NCBI RefSeq assembly: GCF_000756815.1 | Contig: NZ_CCVW01000003.1 | Span: forward strand, 310,001 to 374,000 | Source: Legionella massiliensis | GTDB taxonomy: Bacteria; Pseudomonadota; Gammaproteobacteria; Legionellales; Legionellaceae | Length of the DNA stretch: 64,000 nucleotides | Direction of reading: 5' to 3' | Part shown: one piece after another, positions 52,743 through 62,558 of the stretch | Numbering within the stretch: position 1 is the stretch's first letter | Layout of the letters: every line of letters begins with the position of its first letter | Position numbers and translations under genes: made by a program | The notes under the pieces: model-generated | Seen by the model: only the letters and a program-made list of their open reading frames with translations | Database searches by the model: none | What the model was told of the DNA's origin: nothing

Positions 52743-53899
52743 TAAGTTCCGCACTCTCTGAGCATTTGTCTCTATTAAAAAAGCAAGGCTTGCATCGAGA
52801 ACGCATGCTTGCTGATTCTTCTGATAGAGGCATTAGTTTTAGTTCAAGCGATTATCTATCCCTAACCCAAGAGAAACAGGTTAGAGAAGCCTTTCAAAGA
52901 GGGTTTAGCAAATACCCCTCCGGCAGTGGAGGTTCGATGGTAATCTGTGGTTATCACAAGAGCCATCGAGCGCTCGAGCAGGCCTTTTCGGAGGCCTTGA
53001 GTGTTGATGATGCGCTTTTATTCAGTTCAGGCTATGCAGCGAATCTAGGCCTTGTTTCTTTATTAGCCCATTTTAACAGCCACATCATTATTGATAAGGC
53101 TGCCCATGCTTCATTCTATGATGGCTTGCACTTAAACGACTCTAGTTATAGCCGTTATCTACATAATGACTTAGCCAATTTGCAAACTAAGCTGGATGAA
53201 AGACCGGTAAATCCCGTTGTAATCGCAGAAAGCGTATTTAGTATGAGTGGTCAGACAACCAATCTTAGCGCCTTATCTGAGCTTTGTTGGCGTTATGAAG
53301 CGGATTGCCTGGTTGATGAAGCTCATGCCTTTGGCGTATTTGGCCCCCAGGGTTTAGGGGCTGTGATGCAACACGGCTTGGGGCAGGAGCAAATTCCCTT
53401 AAGAGTCTTTCCTCTGGGCAAGGCTTTCGCCTTTCAAGGTGCAATTGTTGCGGGTAGGGGAGAGTGGATTGATGCCTTGTTGCAATTTGCCCGTTCACAC
53501 CGCTATTCAACAGCGGTTAGTCCCGCGCTAGCCTATGGTATGACAGAGGTTTTAACCTTTATTCGATCTGCTGATGAACGACGGCAGAAGCTTTTTCATT
53601 TAATCGATTATTTTCAAAAGCTGCGTGAATCATCGTCTTTAACCTGGCGGGCTTCAAAAACACCTATTCAGCAACTGCAACTCGGCTGCCCTCATAAAGC
53701 ACTTAGTTATGCGAGTTTTCTGCGTGAAAAAGGGATCTTCTGTCAGGCGATGCGCGAGCCAACAGTCTCTAGGAAAGACACGGGATTAAGGGTGATTTTG
53801 AATTATCAGCATGAGCCGGAAGACCTGGATAAATTGTTTTATTTCTTGAATCTCATTGCTGCAGGGACATTAGAGCAACGCTATGAATCTGCACATTGA
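52739..53899 (+). CDS. bioF: 8-amino-7-oxononanoate synthase
   Basis: 386 residues, alpha-oxoamine synthase family. SSDYLSL, GSGGSMVICGYHKSH, DEAHAFGVFGPQG and the PLP Lys in PLGKAFAFQG are visible. It condenses pimeloyl-ACP/CoA with alanine to give KAPA. It overlaps bioB by 4 bp and bioH by 17 bp, so translation is coupled. Confidence 0.96.
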   Translation: MISSALSEHLSLLKKQGLHRERMLADSSDRGISFSSSDYLSLTQEKQVREAFQRGFSKYPSGSGGSMVICGYHKSHRALEQAFSEALSVDDALLFSSGYAANLGLVSLLAHFNSHIIIDKAAHASFYDGLHLNDSSYSRYLHNDLANLQTKLDERPVNPVVIAESVFSMSGQTTNLSALSELCWRYEADCLVDEAHAFGVFGPQGLGAVMQHGLGQEQIPLRVFPLGKAFAFQGAIVAGRGEWIDALLQFARSHRYSTAVSPALAYGMTEVLTFIRSADERRQKLFHLIDYFQKLRESSSLTWRASKTPIQQLQLGCPHKALSYASFLREKGIFCQAMREPTVSRKDTGLRVILNYQHEPEDLDKLFYFLNLIAAGTLEQRYESAH

Positions 53900-54626
53900 A
53901 ATTAAAGGCCAAGGTTTTCCCTTAGTTTTATTCCATGGCTGGGGTTTTGATCACCGCATTTGGTTAGACCTTGCCTCTGCTCTTGCCAAGGATTATCAAC
54001 TTTACCTGGTCGATTTACCTGGCTTCGGCATGAGTCCTTTGATGAGTTGGGAGAAGTTCAAAGAAAAATTGCTAAGGCAGCTCCCTCCTGATTTTGCAAT
54101 TGCTGGTTGGTCTATGGGAGGGCTCTTTGCAACCCGCCTTGCCTTGGAAGAGCAGCAGCGGGTAAGTCATCTAGTCAATATTGCGTCCTCACCGCGTTTT
54201 ATTAAAGAGAAGTCTTGGCCTGGTGTTGATAAAGCCATTTTTGATAATTTTTTCCGTAACCTGGCCATCGATCCAGGGGAAACTATTTCACAGTTTGTGA
54301 CCCTACAATTAGGTAAACAACCAAATCGCTATCAAAATCAACATATGCCTGAGACAGCCAGTTTAAAGGCCGGGTTGGACATATTGGCTAGCTGGGATCT
54401 AAGAGAAGAGCTGCATCAATTCAAGAAACCCGCCTGTTTCATGTTTGGCCGCCTGGATGCAATCACTCCGCGTGTTACCATGACTGCTATGCAAAAAATG
54501 TATCCGACCTTCGACTATGTCATGTTTAACAAGGCTGCACATATGCCTTTTTTGTCGCACCAGGATGAATTTTTAACAATTTTGGAACAATTTTTTAATG
54601 AGACCTTATTTCATAACAGGCACTGA
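53883..54626 (+). CDS. bioH: Pimeloyl-ACP methyl ester esterase
   Basis: 247 residues, alpha/beta hydrolase. Oxyanion HGWGFDHRIW, nucleophile Ser in GWSMGG, Asp in GRLDAITP and His in KAAHMPFLSH. It removes the methyl group from pimeloyl-ACP methyl ester, closing the BioC-BioH route. Its 3' end overlaps bioD by 29 bp. Assignment as BioH rather than a generic esterase rests on the operon as well as the motif set. Confidence 0.93.
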   Translation: MNLHIEIKGQGFPLVLFHGWGFDHRIWLDLASALAKDYQLYLVDLPGFGMSPLMSWEKFKEKLLRQLPPDFAIAGWSMGGLFATRLALEEQQRVSHLVNIASSPRFIKEKSWPGVDKAIFDNFFRNLAIDPGETISQFVTLQLGKQPNRYQNQHMPETASLKAGLDILASWDLREELHQFKKPACFMFGRLDAITPRVTMTAMQKMYPTFDYVMFNKAAHMPFLSHQDEFLTILEQFFNETLFHNRH

Positions 54627-55254
54627 TACTGATTGCGGAAAAACCTATGTTTCTTGTCAGCTGCTAGATTATTTTAAAAACAGAGAAAAACCTGCTTTAG
54701 CTTTAAAACCTGTAGCTAGTGGATGCCGGGAAAATAACGGGCAATTGGAGAGTGAGGATGTTTTGCATCTGACCAAACACAATAGCCCCACTGCCTATCC
54801 TATCAATGGCTGGCAATATGCTCCACCCATTTCCCCGCATCTGGCTGCTAAGGCAGTCAATAGCTCGCTATCAGTTAAAGAGCTCGCAAGCTTTTGCTTA
54901 GATGAGCGATATCAATCATTTTCCCCCTTATTGATTGAAGGGGCTGGCGGTTTGATGGTTCCTCTTAATGATGAGGAAACCTGGGTGGATTTTTTAACCT
55001 TTACAAAAATACCTGCCATCGTTGTTGTTGGTATGAAGTTAGGTTGTATCAATCATGCTTTGTTAACTGATGCCGTATTAAAAATGAATAATATTGAAAC
55101 TGTTGGCTGGATAGCGAATTGCCTCGATAGCTCTATGCTGGCTTTGGAAGGGAACCTGGCAACATTAACAGATAAAATGCAGATCCCTTTGCTTGGTGTT
55201 TTGCCTTATAAGGGGAAGTTTGAGGGGGATAATTTGGAGAGGATGTTGTGCTAA
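54598..55254 (+). CDS. bioD: Dethiobiotin synthetase
   Basis: 218 residues. P-loop FITGTDTDCGKTYVS, ALKPVASGC and the second ATP segment IEGAGGLMVPL are typical. It forms the ureido ring of dethiobiotin from diaminopelargonate, CO2 and ATP. Last gene of the bio operon; a long palindromic repeat begins 6 bp after its stop and may terminate the transcript. Confidence 0.95.
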   Translation: MRPYFITGTDTDCGKTYVSCQLLDYFKNREKPALALKPVASGCRENNGQLESEDVLHLTKHNSPTAYPINGWQYAPPISPHLAAKAVNSSLSVKELASFCLDERYQSFSPLLIEGAGGLMVPLNDEETWVDFLTFTKIPAIVVVGMKLGCINHALLTDAVLKMNNIETVGWIANCLDSSMLALEGNLATLTDKMQIPLLGVLPYKGKFEGDNLERMLC

Positions 55255-55260
55255 AACTGC

Positions 55261-55366
55261 CCCTCATCCGTCGCTTCGCGCTACCATCTCCCCTGAGGGG
55301 CGAAGGGAGATCTAAGAATCCCTTCTCCCCGCTTGCGGGGAGAAGGTGCCCGAAGGGCGGATGAGG
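55261..55366. repeat. CTCATCCGCCC-type palindromic repeat
   Basis: CCCTCATCCGTCGCTTCGCG facing GGAGAAGGTGCCCGAAGGGC to GGATGAGG, with an inner CTGAGGGGCGAAGGGA pair. Placed directly after bioD. The following 55367-55530 stretch is the promoter region of the fmdB-type gene. Confidence 0.75.
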
Positions 55367-55530
55367 AGCTGCTAGCTCTAAGTTCTTTCCCTATATTTGC
55401 CGAGTTGCTCAACGCGAACGGATATAAATATCCCCTAATCTACAACCATTGTTCACAAAGGGCTTGTTAGATATAATCCTTAGTTCTTTTTTGATAACAC
55501 TATGAACAAACAGTTGCACGGAGATTTTTG

Positions 55531-55806
55531 ATGCCAATTTACGAATATGAATGCACAAGTTGTCATCACCATTTTGATTTAATGCAAAAAATCAGTGACC
55601 CACCTACAAAACAATGCCCCAAATGTTTTGAAGATACCGCAAAACGGCTTATTTCTGCAGCTGGATTCCAATTGAAAGGCAGTGGTTGGTATGCGACTGA
55701 TTTTAAAAATAAGTCTAAGCCAGAAGCGAAAAATAGCGGGGACAGCAGTAGTAAATCAGGTGAATCAAGTAGCTCATCAACAAGTACAAAAGGCGAAAAA
55801 GAGTGA
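55531..55806 (+). CDS. FmdB-family zinc-ribbon protein
   Basis: 91 residues from ATG 55531 with GGAG upstream. MPIYEYECTSCHHHFDLMQK and KQCPKC form the single zinc ribbon; AGFQLKGSGWYATDF is the conserved follow-on. The last 25 residues are Ser/Lys low complexity. It probably acts as a small regulatory or chaperone-like protein, function not established. The order fmdB-type, DUF502, aspS is common in gammaproteobacteria; the stop overlaps the next start (GTGA). Confidence 0.9.
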   Translation: MPIYEYECTSCHHHFDLMQKISDPPTKQCPKCFEDTAKRLISAAGFQLKGSGWYATDFKNKSKPEAKNSGDSSSKSGESSSSSTSTKGEKE

Positions 55807-56426
55807 AGTCTAAATCCCTGCGCAGTTATCTTTTAACTGGCTTGATCGTGTGGTTACCGGTTTTGGTAACCTTTGGTGTCTTAAGTTTTATCGTTGATCT
55901 TCTCGATAGAACCATCGCTTTGTTGCCTTATGCCTACCAGCCGAAGCAGCTTTTAGGCGTGCAAATTCCTGGGGTTGGCGTTGTTATTTCACTTGTGCTC
56001 TTATTGGGAACAGGCATTCTGACAACAAACCTACTGGGGCAACGGCTAATGGCTTGGGGAGAAGCGTTTTTAGCTAGGATTCCCTTGGTCCGCTCAATTT
56101 ATAACACCGCAAAGCAGGTTATTCAGGCTATATTTGCAACGAACAGCCAGGCCTTTCGTAAAGTCTTGTTAGTAGAGTATCCGCGAAAAGGATTGTGGTC
56201 GTTGGCCTTTCTTACTGGCTCACCACATCCTGAGTTAGCATCGCAAATGGGGGAAGAGATGCTTACGATTTTTGTACCTACAACCCCAAACCCGACTTCT
56301 GGTTTCTTAATGATGATTCCTAAAAGCGAAACGGTTGAATTGTCTATGACGATTGATGAAGCGTTAAAATTTATTATCTCCTTAGGAGTTATGCAGTCTG
56401 CGCCACAATTGCAGATTGAGAAATAA
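55803..56426 (+). CDS. DUF502 membrane protein
   Basis: 207 residues from GTG 55803, overlapping the previous stop by 4 bp. Two membrane helices (about 10-32 and 55-78), then GEAFLARIPLVRSIYNTAKQ and FVPTTPNPTSGFLMMIPKSE, the hallmark segments of DUF502. Inner-membrane protein of unknown role. 27 bp before aspS, so probably one operon with it. Confidence 0.9.
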   Translation: MKSKSLRSYLLTGLIVWLPVLVTFGVLSFIVDLLDRTIALLPYAYQPKQLLGVQIPGVGVVISLVLLLGTGILTTNLLGQRLMAWGEAFLARIPLVRSIYNTAKQVIQAIFATNSQAFRKVLLVEYPRKGLWSLAFLTGSPHPELASQMGEEMLTIFVPTTPNPTSGFLMMIPKSETVELSMTIDEALKFIISLGVMQSAPQLQIEK

Positions 56427-56453
56427 AAGTCTAATTAAAAAACAGGTGGCTTT

Positions 56454-58235
56454 ATGAGATCACATTATTGTGCAAATGTTAATGAAACAATGGCTGAACA
56501 ATCGGTAACGGTTTGCGGTTGGGTACATAATCGTCGCGATCATGGCGGTGTTATATTCCTTGATATTCGAGATCGTAGCGGATTAGTTCAGGTTGTTTAT
56601 GAGCCAGAGTTTGCCGATATTTTTGCCATTGCTGAAAAGTTACGTCATGAATTTGTTGTGCTTCTTAAAGGAGTAGTTCGTTTACGTCCTGAGGGTATGA
56701 TCAACGATAGAATGGCGACAGGTCGCATTGAGATACTGGGAACAGCACTGGAAATACTCAATCAGTCACAAACCCCACCTTTTTTACCTGATGCACATCA
56801 ATCCATTAATGAAGATTTACGCTATCGCTATCGTTATATTGATCTCAGACGACCAGACATGCAGCACAATCTGATACTTCGCCATAATTTGGTTCGCTGC
56901 ATACGCGAGTTTCTCAATGAGCAGGGCTTTATAGATATCGAAACGCCGATGCTGACTAAAGCAACTCCCGAAGGAGCACGTGATTACCTAGTACCATCGC
57001 GGGTACATCCTGGGGAGTTTTATGCGCTGCCGCAGTCGCCGCAATTATTTAAGCAGCTATTAATGATGTCAGGTTTTGATAAATACTATCAAATAGTGCG
57101 CTGTTTCCGTGATGAAGACTTACGTGCCGATAGACAACCTGAATTTACCCAGCTTGATATGGAAATGTCCTTCATTGATGAGGCCACTATTCAGACTATT
57201 ATCGAGGGGATGCTGCAAAAAGTCTTCAAGGAGATCTTAGAGGTTGAATTACCCGATACTTTGCCTCGTATGACCTACGCCGAGGCAATGCGTCGTTTTG
57301 GCAGTGATAAGCCTGATTTACGCAATCCCTTAGAGCTGGTGGATATTGCTGACTTAGTGAAGGGCAGCGGGTTTAAAGTCTTTGCGGATGCCGCTGAAAA
57401 TCCAGAGGGCAGGGTTGTTGCCTTAAAATTACCAGGGGGTTGCAGCTTAAGTCGTAAAGAATTAGATGATTATAGCCAATTTGTTGGTATCTATGGTGCT
57501 AAAGGTCTGGCCTACATCAAAGTCAATGATAAATCCCTGGGTATGCAGGGGTTACAATCGCCTATCATTAAATTTTTAGATGAATCAGCTGTTACAGCAA
57601 TTCTCGAGCGGGTTTCTGCTCAGACCGGTGATGTTGTCTTCTTTGGTGCTGGTCATGTACAAATCGTTAATGAATCGATGGGTGCCCTGAGAGTTAAATT
57701 AGGACAGGATAGAAATCTTATAGAACCAGGCTGGCGTTTGCTGTGGGTTGTTGATTGGCCGATGTTTGAACGGGATCTGAAAACAAACCAGTTAATGGCG
57801 ATGCATCATCCCTTTACATCACCACAAGAGTTATCAATAGACTCTTTAAAGCAAAATCCAACAAAGACACTTGCTAAGGCTTACGATATTGTAATCAATG
57901 GCTATGAAATTGGCGGGGGCTCAATCAGGATTCATAATCCTGATTTACAGCAAACCGTATTTGATTTATTGGGTATTGGCGAAGAAGAAGCAAAAGAAAA
58001 ATTTGGTTTCTTATTGGATGCTTTGCAATTTGGCTGTCCGCCGCATGGTGGTATCGCCTTGGGCATGGATCGTTTAGCTATGCTGCTAACCAACTCAAGC
58101 TCAATCCGTGATGTCATTGCCTTTCCAAAGACACAGTCTGCATCTTGCTTGCTGACAAATGCGCCAACAGCAGTGAGTAATGCCCAACTTAATGAGCTAG
58201 GAATCCGTCTTGCACCGACAACACAAAACAAATAG
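56454..58235 (+). CDS. aspS: Aspartyl-tRNA synthetase
   Basis: 593 residues, bacterial type. N-terminal OB-fold ([23 protein letters not shown]) binds the anticodon. Class II motif 2 is [22 protein letters not shown] and motif 3 is [13 protein letters not shown], with the bacterial GAD insertion between. It charges tRNA-Asp (possibly also tRNA-Asn if gatCAB exists). AGGTGG precedes ATG 56454. The next gene starts 17 bp after its stop. Confidence 0.97.
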   Translation: MRSHYCANVNETMAEQSVTVCGWVHNRRDHGGVIFLDIRDRSGLVQVVYEPEFADIFAIAEKLRHEFVVLLKGVVRLRPEGMINDRMATGRIEILGTALEILNQSQTPPFLPDAHQSINEDLRYRYRYIDLRRPDMQHNLILRHNLVRCIREFLNEQGFIDIETPMLTKATPEGARDYLVPSRVHPGEFYALPQSPQLFKQLLMMSGFDKYYQIVRCFRDEDLRADRQPEFTQLDMEMSFIDEATIQTIIEGMLQKVFKEILEVELPDTLPRMTYAEAMRRFGSDKPDLRNPLELVDIADLVKGSGFKVFADAAENPEGRVVALKLPGGCSLSRKELDDYSQFVGIYGAKGLAYIKVNDKSLGMQGLQSPIIKFLDESAVTAILERVSAQTGDVVFFGAGHVQIVNESMGALRVKLGQDRNLIEPGWRLLWVVDWPMFERDLKTNQLMAMHHPFTSPQELSIDSLKQNPTKTLAKAYDIVINGYEIGGGSIRIHNPDLQQTVFDLLGIGEEEAKEKFGFLLDALQFGCPPHGGIALGMDRLAMLLTNSSSIRDVIAFPKTQSASCLLTNAPTAVSNAQLNELGIRLAPTTQNK

Positions 58236-58252
58236 TTTTGTATGGGGAGAAA

Positions 58253-61195
58253 ATGTCTAACCCCCAAACAGACTCGAATTCCCGCGGCTTGACCGCGGGT
58301 TCTTTAGGTTGGCTCTCAATCTTTTTTTTAGCTGCACTCATGATGGCTTCAGGGCTTCTGTTTGCCAAATCTGATGCTAGCGCAAACAAATTAATCGAAT
58401 ACCTGGTTCAGGAAAAAAATAATCTAAGCCTGGCTTTAAATGAAGTTAAATTGCAACAAAACCCGGCTAGTTATGAGGAATATCTCCGCTTTATGCGTGA
58501 AAATAAGGCGATGGCAATCTTAAATCAGGCAAAAATCATCAGCTTTGATAATTTCCTTACTAATCAGAATAAGCAACAGCAAGATTATATTGTGCGCTTA
58601 AAACGCCTACAGCAAAAACCGGTCTCAGATATCAGTTCGCAAGAGCGTATAAGCCAGCTTAATACCCTGAGTGATATTAATAAGAAAACCATTCAGTTAA
58701 TTAATGAAAACCTGTCTTTAGCCTCTAAATATCAAGAGGCATTAACGGTACAAAATCAGCAATTGGAGTTGTGGAAATCCAAGGATTTAATGCATGGACA
58801 GCTGGAAAAATTACGTACTCAGGATGATAAGCTCAAAGCCTCCTTGGATAACTATTATGAGTACAGCATTAAAATTCAGGAAGAATCAAAAGCTCATCTG
58901 AGCACCTCACCGAATTTTAATCTGGAAGCAAAACTATTATTAAATAACCAAGTTATTAATTTAACTCAGCATAAAATTGCAGAAATTGATTTACAGAAAA
59001 AGCTAGTCAAAGCGGATTATTTATTACAAAAAAGCCCTGATATACGTACCTTGCAGGCTGTGACCGAAACTTACAAAGATGCGATTAATCAGTTATTAGA
59101 AATGGAGCAATCCTTAAAGAAAATGATGACCATGCTGAGCGATGAGCAGCAGCAGGTGACAGATGCTAATGTCAAACGTCAATTTACAAGCTTATTGCGT
59201 ATTGTCAAATCCAGGTTAGAAGGGATTACTATTCAGCAACAAACACTGCAGGAAGATCTGGAAAATCATGAGCAGGAATTGAAAAAACAATTGTCTGTCC
59301 GACAAAGCTTATCTGAATACCGCTTTGATAGTTGGCCTGTTATTATCGAGCAAATTTCCCATATTCCTAGCCAACTTTATAGCTATGTCAAATCGCTTGT
59401 TTTAAAAGTCAAAGACAATTATTTATGGCAAGACCTCTTACCTGCAATGTTTGTATGGTTATCTTTAGGTCTTGTAGTGCTAATCGCCTTTGGTATGCAT
59501 AAAATTCTTAAACGGCTAACCAGTAATAAAGAGCGTTCCCGTTTAGCAGGGCATCTCTATGGCGCTGCCCTAACTTTGATAGGTCGTAATATTACTCATT
59601 TATCAATAGCAACGGCCTTAATCCTGTCGCTCTACTTAAATCATGTTGCTTTTGCGAATTATCAATTACTCGTTAATCTGATCGTTGTTTGGCTTACCTT
59701 CCGCGTGCTGATTCAAATTGCAAGCCTCGCCTTATTTGAGCGCGTAAGTGATTCTACAGGTTATGATGTTTCCTTGTTTTATCGACTTAAATGGCTTTTC
59801 CTGGCTGGAGGATGGACAACCGCATTAATGGTAATTTCTGATGAATTACCGCTGTCTTCATTATTACAAGACATTTTTAGCCGTTTATTTATGCTCTTTT
59901 TAGTCTTGGTCTCCTTTGTTCTCTGGCAGTCAAGAGATGTAATCGCCCATTTACTACATCCCTTGTTAAAAACGAAGAAACGCTATTTTCGCAATGCGGT
60001 TATGCTATTAGCGGTACTCATCCCTTTAACCCTGTTTACCACAGCAATTATTGGTTTGATTGGTTATATTAATCTGGCATGGACGATGAGCCGCTATCAG
60101 GTTCAGATTCTATTGATAATTTCAGGCTATGTTTTACTTCGCGGTTTATTTATTGATGCGCTGGAACTTGTTTGTGAATGGATGATCTCCAGTTCCTCAA
60201 ATGGCTGGCTATGGATTGAGGTTGTATTAAAGCCCTTAGATAAGATTTTGCGGGTATTTTTATTTACTGCCAGTCTTTATGTGTTATTCCAGCTTTTTGG
60301 TTGGCATTGGGATTCTGCAGTAATGATCGGCTTACGTGATTTTGCCGAATATCCCTTGGTCAATATGTCTGGAATTTATATTACTGTGCTTAGCATTATT
60401 GAATTCCTTATCTTATCCTCTGTTTTTGTTTGGGCCTCAAAATGGACCAGAGAGCTTAGTTATCGCCGCCTCTATCGCGACGCCCGTGATGCCGGTATTC
60501 GTAATAGTCTCTCCGTTTTTACACAATATGCGGTTATTCTTATTGGCGGTTTTATTTCCTTGCGTGTGCTAGGTCTTGATTTTAGCGGCATGTCAATGGT
60601 TATTGGCGGTCTTGCTGTCGGGCTGGGTTTTGGTTTGCGTGATTTCGCCTCAAATATTGTAGGCGGACTTATGCTCCTCATTGAACGACCAGTACGTGAG
60701 GGTGATTTAATTACTATTGGCACGCATGAAGGGCGTGTTGCCCATATCGGTATTCGTTCTATGAGGGTGTCATCCTGGGATAATACGGAAGTACTGGTAC
60801 CCAACGCTGAAACCTTTAATAAACCGTTTACTAACTGGACCCATCAAGACAGCATTGTCCGTACAGTTGTGCCTATTAAGGTAAGCAGGGCAGATGATCC
60901 AGCGATGATCCAGCAGCTCATTTTAGATGTGCTGGCCATTATTCCTGAAATTGTTGCTGATCCGCCGGCACAGGTTTTTCTCAAACAAATTGATGACGCG
61001 CTTATTGAATTTGAGGTTCGTTATTTTATCAATGTACAAATTCATACCCGTTTTGAGGTTCGCTCAAAGGTTTTGTTTGCAATTATGGCGCAATTTAAGG
61101 CCGCAGGAGTGAAACCACCGATACCGCCAATCAGTATTGAATTAAAAGAGGATCAACATGAACCTGTCATTGCCAAGAAAATTACTGAGCAATGA
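58253..61195 (+). CDS. MscK/KefA-type mechanosensitive channel
   Basis: 980 residues from ATG 58253 (GGGGAG just upstream). Residues about 19-42 are a signal-like hydrophobic helix, followed by a ~330-residue periplasmic coiled-coil region rich in Gln/Lys, then about eleven membrane helices. The MscS core is clear: GMSMVIGGLAVGLGFGLRDFA pore helix (TM3) and GGLMLLIERPVREGDLITI, then the cytoplasmic beta domain VLVPNAETFNKPFTNW. It gates on membrane tension to release osmolytes. Codons 8-16 (SNSRGLTAG) are encoded by a REP repeat at 58276-58302. It overlaps mutH by 38 bp. Confidence 0.92.
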   Translation: MSNPQTDSNSRGLTAGSLGWLSIFFLAALMMASGLLFAKSDASANKLIEYLVQEKNNLSLALNEVKLQQNPASYEEYLRFMRENKAMAILNQAKIISFDNFLTNQNKQQQDYIVRLKRLQQKPVSDISSQERISQLNTLSDINKKTIQLINENLSLASKYQEALTVQNQQLELWKSKDLMHGQLEKLRTQDDKLKASLDNYYEYSIKIQEESKAHLSTSPNFNLEAKLLLNNQVINLTQHKIAEIDLQKKLVKADYLLQKSPDIRTLQAVTETYKDAINQLLEMEQSLKKMMTMLSDEQQQVTDANVKRQFTSLLRIVKSRLEGITIQQQTLQEDLENHEQELKKQLSVRQSLSEYRFDSWPVIIEQISHIPSQLYSYVKSLVLKVKDNYLWQDLLPAMFVWLSLGLVVLIAFGMHKILKRLTSNKERSRLAGHLYGAALTLIGRNITHLSIATALILSLYLNHVAFANYQLLVNLIVVWLTFRVLIQIASLALFERVSDSTGYDVSLFYRLKWLFLAGGWTTALMVISDELPLSSLLQDIFSRLFMLFLVLVSFVLWQSRDVIAHLLHPLLKTKKRYFRNAVMLLAVLIPLTLFTTAIIGLIGYINLAWTMSRYQVQILLIISGYVLLRGLFIDALELVCEWMISSSSNGWLWIEVVLKPLDKILRVFLFTASLYVLFQLFGWHWDSAVMIGLRDFAEYPLVNMSGIYITVLSIIEFLILSSVFVWASKWTRELSYRRLYRDARDAGIRNSLSVFTQYAVILIGGFISLRVLGLDFSGMSMVIGGLAVGLGFGLRDFASNIVGGLMLLIERPVREGDLITIGTHEGRVAHIGIRSMRVSSWDNTEVLVPNAETFNKPFTNWTHQDSIVRTVVPIKVSRADDPAMIQQLILDVLAIIPEIVADPPAQVFLKQIDDALIEFEVRYFINVQIHTRFEVRSKVLFAIMAQFKAAGVKPPIPPISIELKEDQHEPVIAKKITEQ
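58281..58299. repeat. REP core inside the MscK-like coding region
   Basis: CCCGCGGCTTGACCGCGGG, flanked by TCGAATT as in intergenic copies, lies in frame in the first 20 codons of the channel gene, just before the export helix. It is translated as part of SNSRGLTAG. Confidence 0.85.
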
Positions 61196-61835
61196 AGAGG
61201 AGCTCTTAGCCAACTGTCAGATGATTGAGGGCGTAAGTTTTCTTCAATTGGCAGCCTCTTTGCAATTATCAATTCCCGCAGAAAGCCAGAAACGAAAAGG
61301 GTGGACAGGGCTGGCTATTGAAATGGCCTTGGGAACCACGGCGGGCAACAAAGCCATTCCTGATTTTGCCAATCTTGGTATTGAGCTGAAGACCTTGCCC
61401 CTTAATGAAAATGGCAAACCGGCGGAATCAACCTTTGTAACCTCCATTCCTTTGCTTACTATTCATCAACAAAATTGGTTATCCTCGCAATGCTACGCAA
61501 AATTAAAACGGGTCTTATGGCTACCAATTGAAGGCGATAAGGCTATTCCTTTCGAACATCGGCGTATTGGCAGGGGTTTCTTATGGTCACCCAAGGAGTC
61601 TGAGGCAACTATTCTTGCCGAAGATTGGAATGAGTTAACAATGATGATTGCAACAGGACATCTAGAGGAAATTAACGCAAGCATTGGGCAGTATTTACAG
61701 GTTAGACCTAAGGCAGCAAATGCAAAATCACTGTGCTATGGCTTTAATAGTGAAGGGGAAAAAATTTTAACCCTGCCACGTGGGTTTTATTTACGAGCTG
61801 GGTTTACTGAGCAGGTTATTCAAAACAGCCTTTAG
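61158..61835 (+). CDS. mutH: DNA mismatch repair endonuclease MutH
   Basis: 225 residues. The restriction-like active site is D in AIPDFANLGIELKTLP followed by E-L-K, and GWTGLAIEMALGTTAGNKA precedes it as in MutH. It nicks the unmethylated strand at hemimethylated GATC after MutS/MutL recognition, which implies Dam-like methylation in this organism. GAGG before ATG 61158. The start lies inside the 3' end of the channel gene, so the two are coupled. Confidence 0.95.
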   Translation: MNLSLPRKLLSNEEELLANCQMIEGVSFLQLAASLQLSIPAESQKRKGWTGLAIEMALGTTAGNKAIPDFANLGIELKTLPLNENGKPAESTFVTSIPLLTIHQQNWLSSQCYAKLKRVLWLPIEGDKAIPFEHRRIGRGFLWSPKESEATILAEDWNELTMMIATGHLEEINASIGQYLQVRPKAANAKSLCYGFNSEGEKILTLPRGFYLRAGFTEQVIQNSL

Positions 61836-61867
61836 TTCTTGCACCACTGCTAGATCCTGCGGCTTGA

Positions 61868-62063
61868 GCCATAGGCATCTACAAAAGTGTCTGTAATAGA
61901 TCAGTCCTGTCATCCTAACGCAACGCCATCCAGAGCGCAGCGAAGGATCTAAGGGATTAGCACTGTGCCACCTTCAGGAGATCCTTCGCTGCGCTCTGGA
62001 TGACGTAGTGTTGGGACAAGGCGGAACGGGACTTTTACAGACACTTTTGTAGATACCTATGGG
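61868..62063. repeat. Family B element (~196 bp) inserted in a REP core with 5-bp duplication
   Basis: Ends GCCATAGGCATCTACA and the complement TGTAGATACCTATGGG, with TGTCTGTAATA next to the left end; family A palindrome at 61923-62006 inside. CTTGA flanks both sides (61863-61867, 62064-62068). Joining the flanks restores CCTGCGG-CTTGA-CCGCGGG, a REP core. Confidence 0.85.
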
Positions 62064-62179
62064 CTTGACCGCGGGATCTATTGGTAGTCGATCGGGCTTT
62101 AAGATGCAAAGATGCTTGCATTCAACTAAAAATTGATTAAAGTTAGATATTTAAATTGTTACTAAAAATGGAGTTGGGT

Positions 62180-62521
62180 ATGAAAAAGTTGGTTGCTGTA
62201 TTATTTACTTCTTGTATCTCGGCAAATTTCGCCGCTATTGCTGCATCACCCGAGCAGTTATCAGGTTCCTCATCAAATCAAATTCAACAATTAAATTCTC
62301 AGATACAGACTCAACTAAAACAAATGCAGGCTGACCAGCAAGCTCAAATAGATAAGCTTAATTCCCAAGTTCAAAATCAACTAAAACAAATGCAAAGCCA
62401 ATTGCAGGATCAAATTCAAAAAGTGAATACAATGGCACAAAATCAAATCAAACAAGTGCAGACAACTTTGCAGCAACAGATAAAATTAGTTCATGAAGAG
62501 GTTATGCAGAATAAGGGGTAG
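62180..62521 (+). CDS. Small exported coiled-coil protein
   Basis: 113 residues from ATG 62180, with GGAG 6 bp upstream; ATG 62168 and TTG 62156 are in-frame alternatives. A signal peptide (KKLVAVLFTSCISANFAAIAA) is followed by about 85 residues of Gln-rich heptads, with the unit QLNSQIQTQLKQMQADQQAQ repeated as QLNSQVQNQLKQMQSQLQDQ-type variants. It should form a long oligomeric alpha-helix in the periplasm or outside. Function unknown; length and design resemble Lpp-like or periplasmic spacer proteins, but there is no lipobox. Confidence 0.75.
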   Translation: MKKLVAVLFTSCISANFAAIAASPEQLSGSSSNQIQQLNSQIQTQLKQMQADQQAQIDKLNSQVQNQLKQMQSQLQDQIQKVNTMAQNQIKQVQTTLQQQIKLVHEEVMQNKG

Positions 62522-62529
62522 TGACCGGG

Positions 62530-62558
62530 CAATGGCATCAACTTAAGGAGTAATACCT
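62530..62558 (+). repeat. Solo end of a family 2 MITE
   Basis: CAATGGCATCAACTTAAGGA plus TAATACC match the left end of the element at 10488 with few changes; the other end is missing. It starts 8 bp after the coiled-coil gene's stop. Confidence 0.6.
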
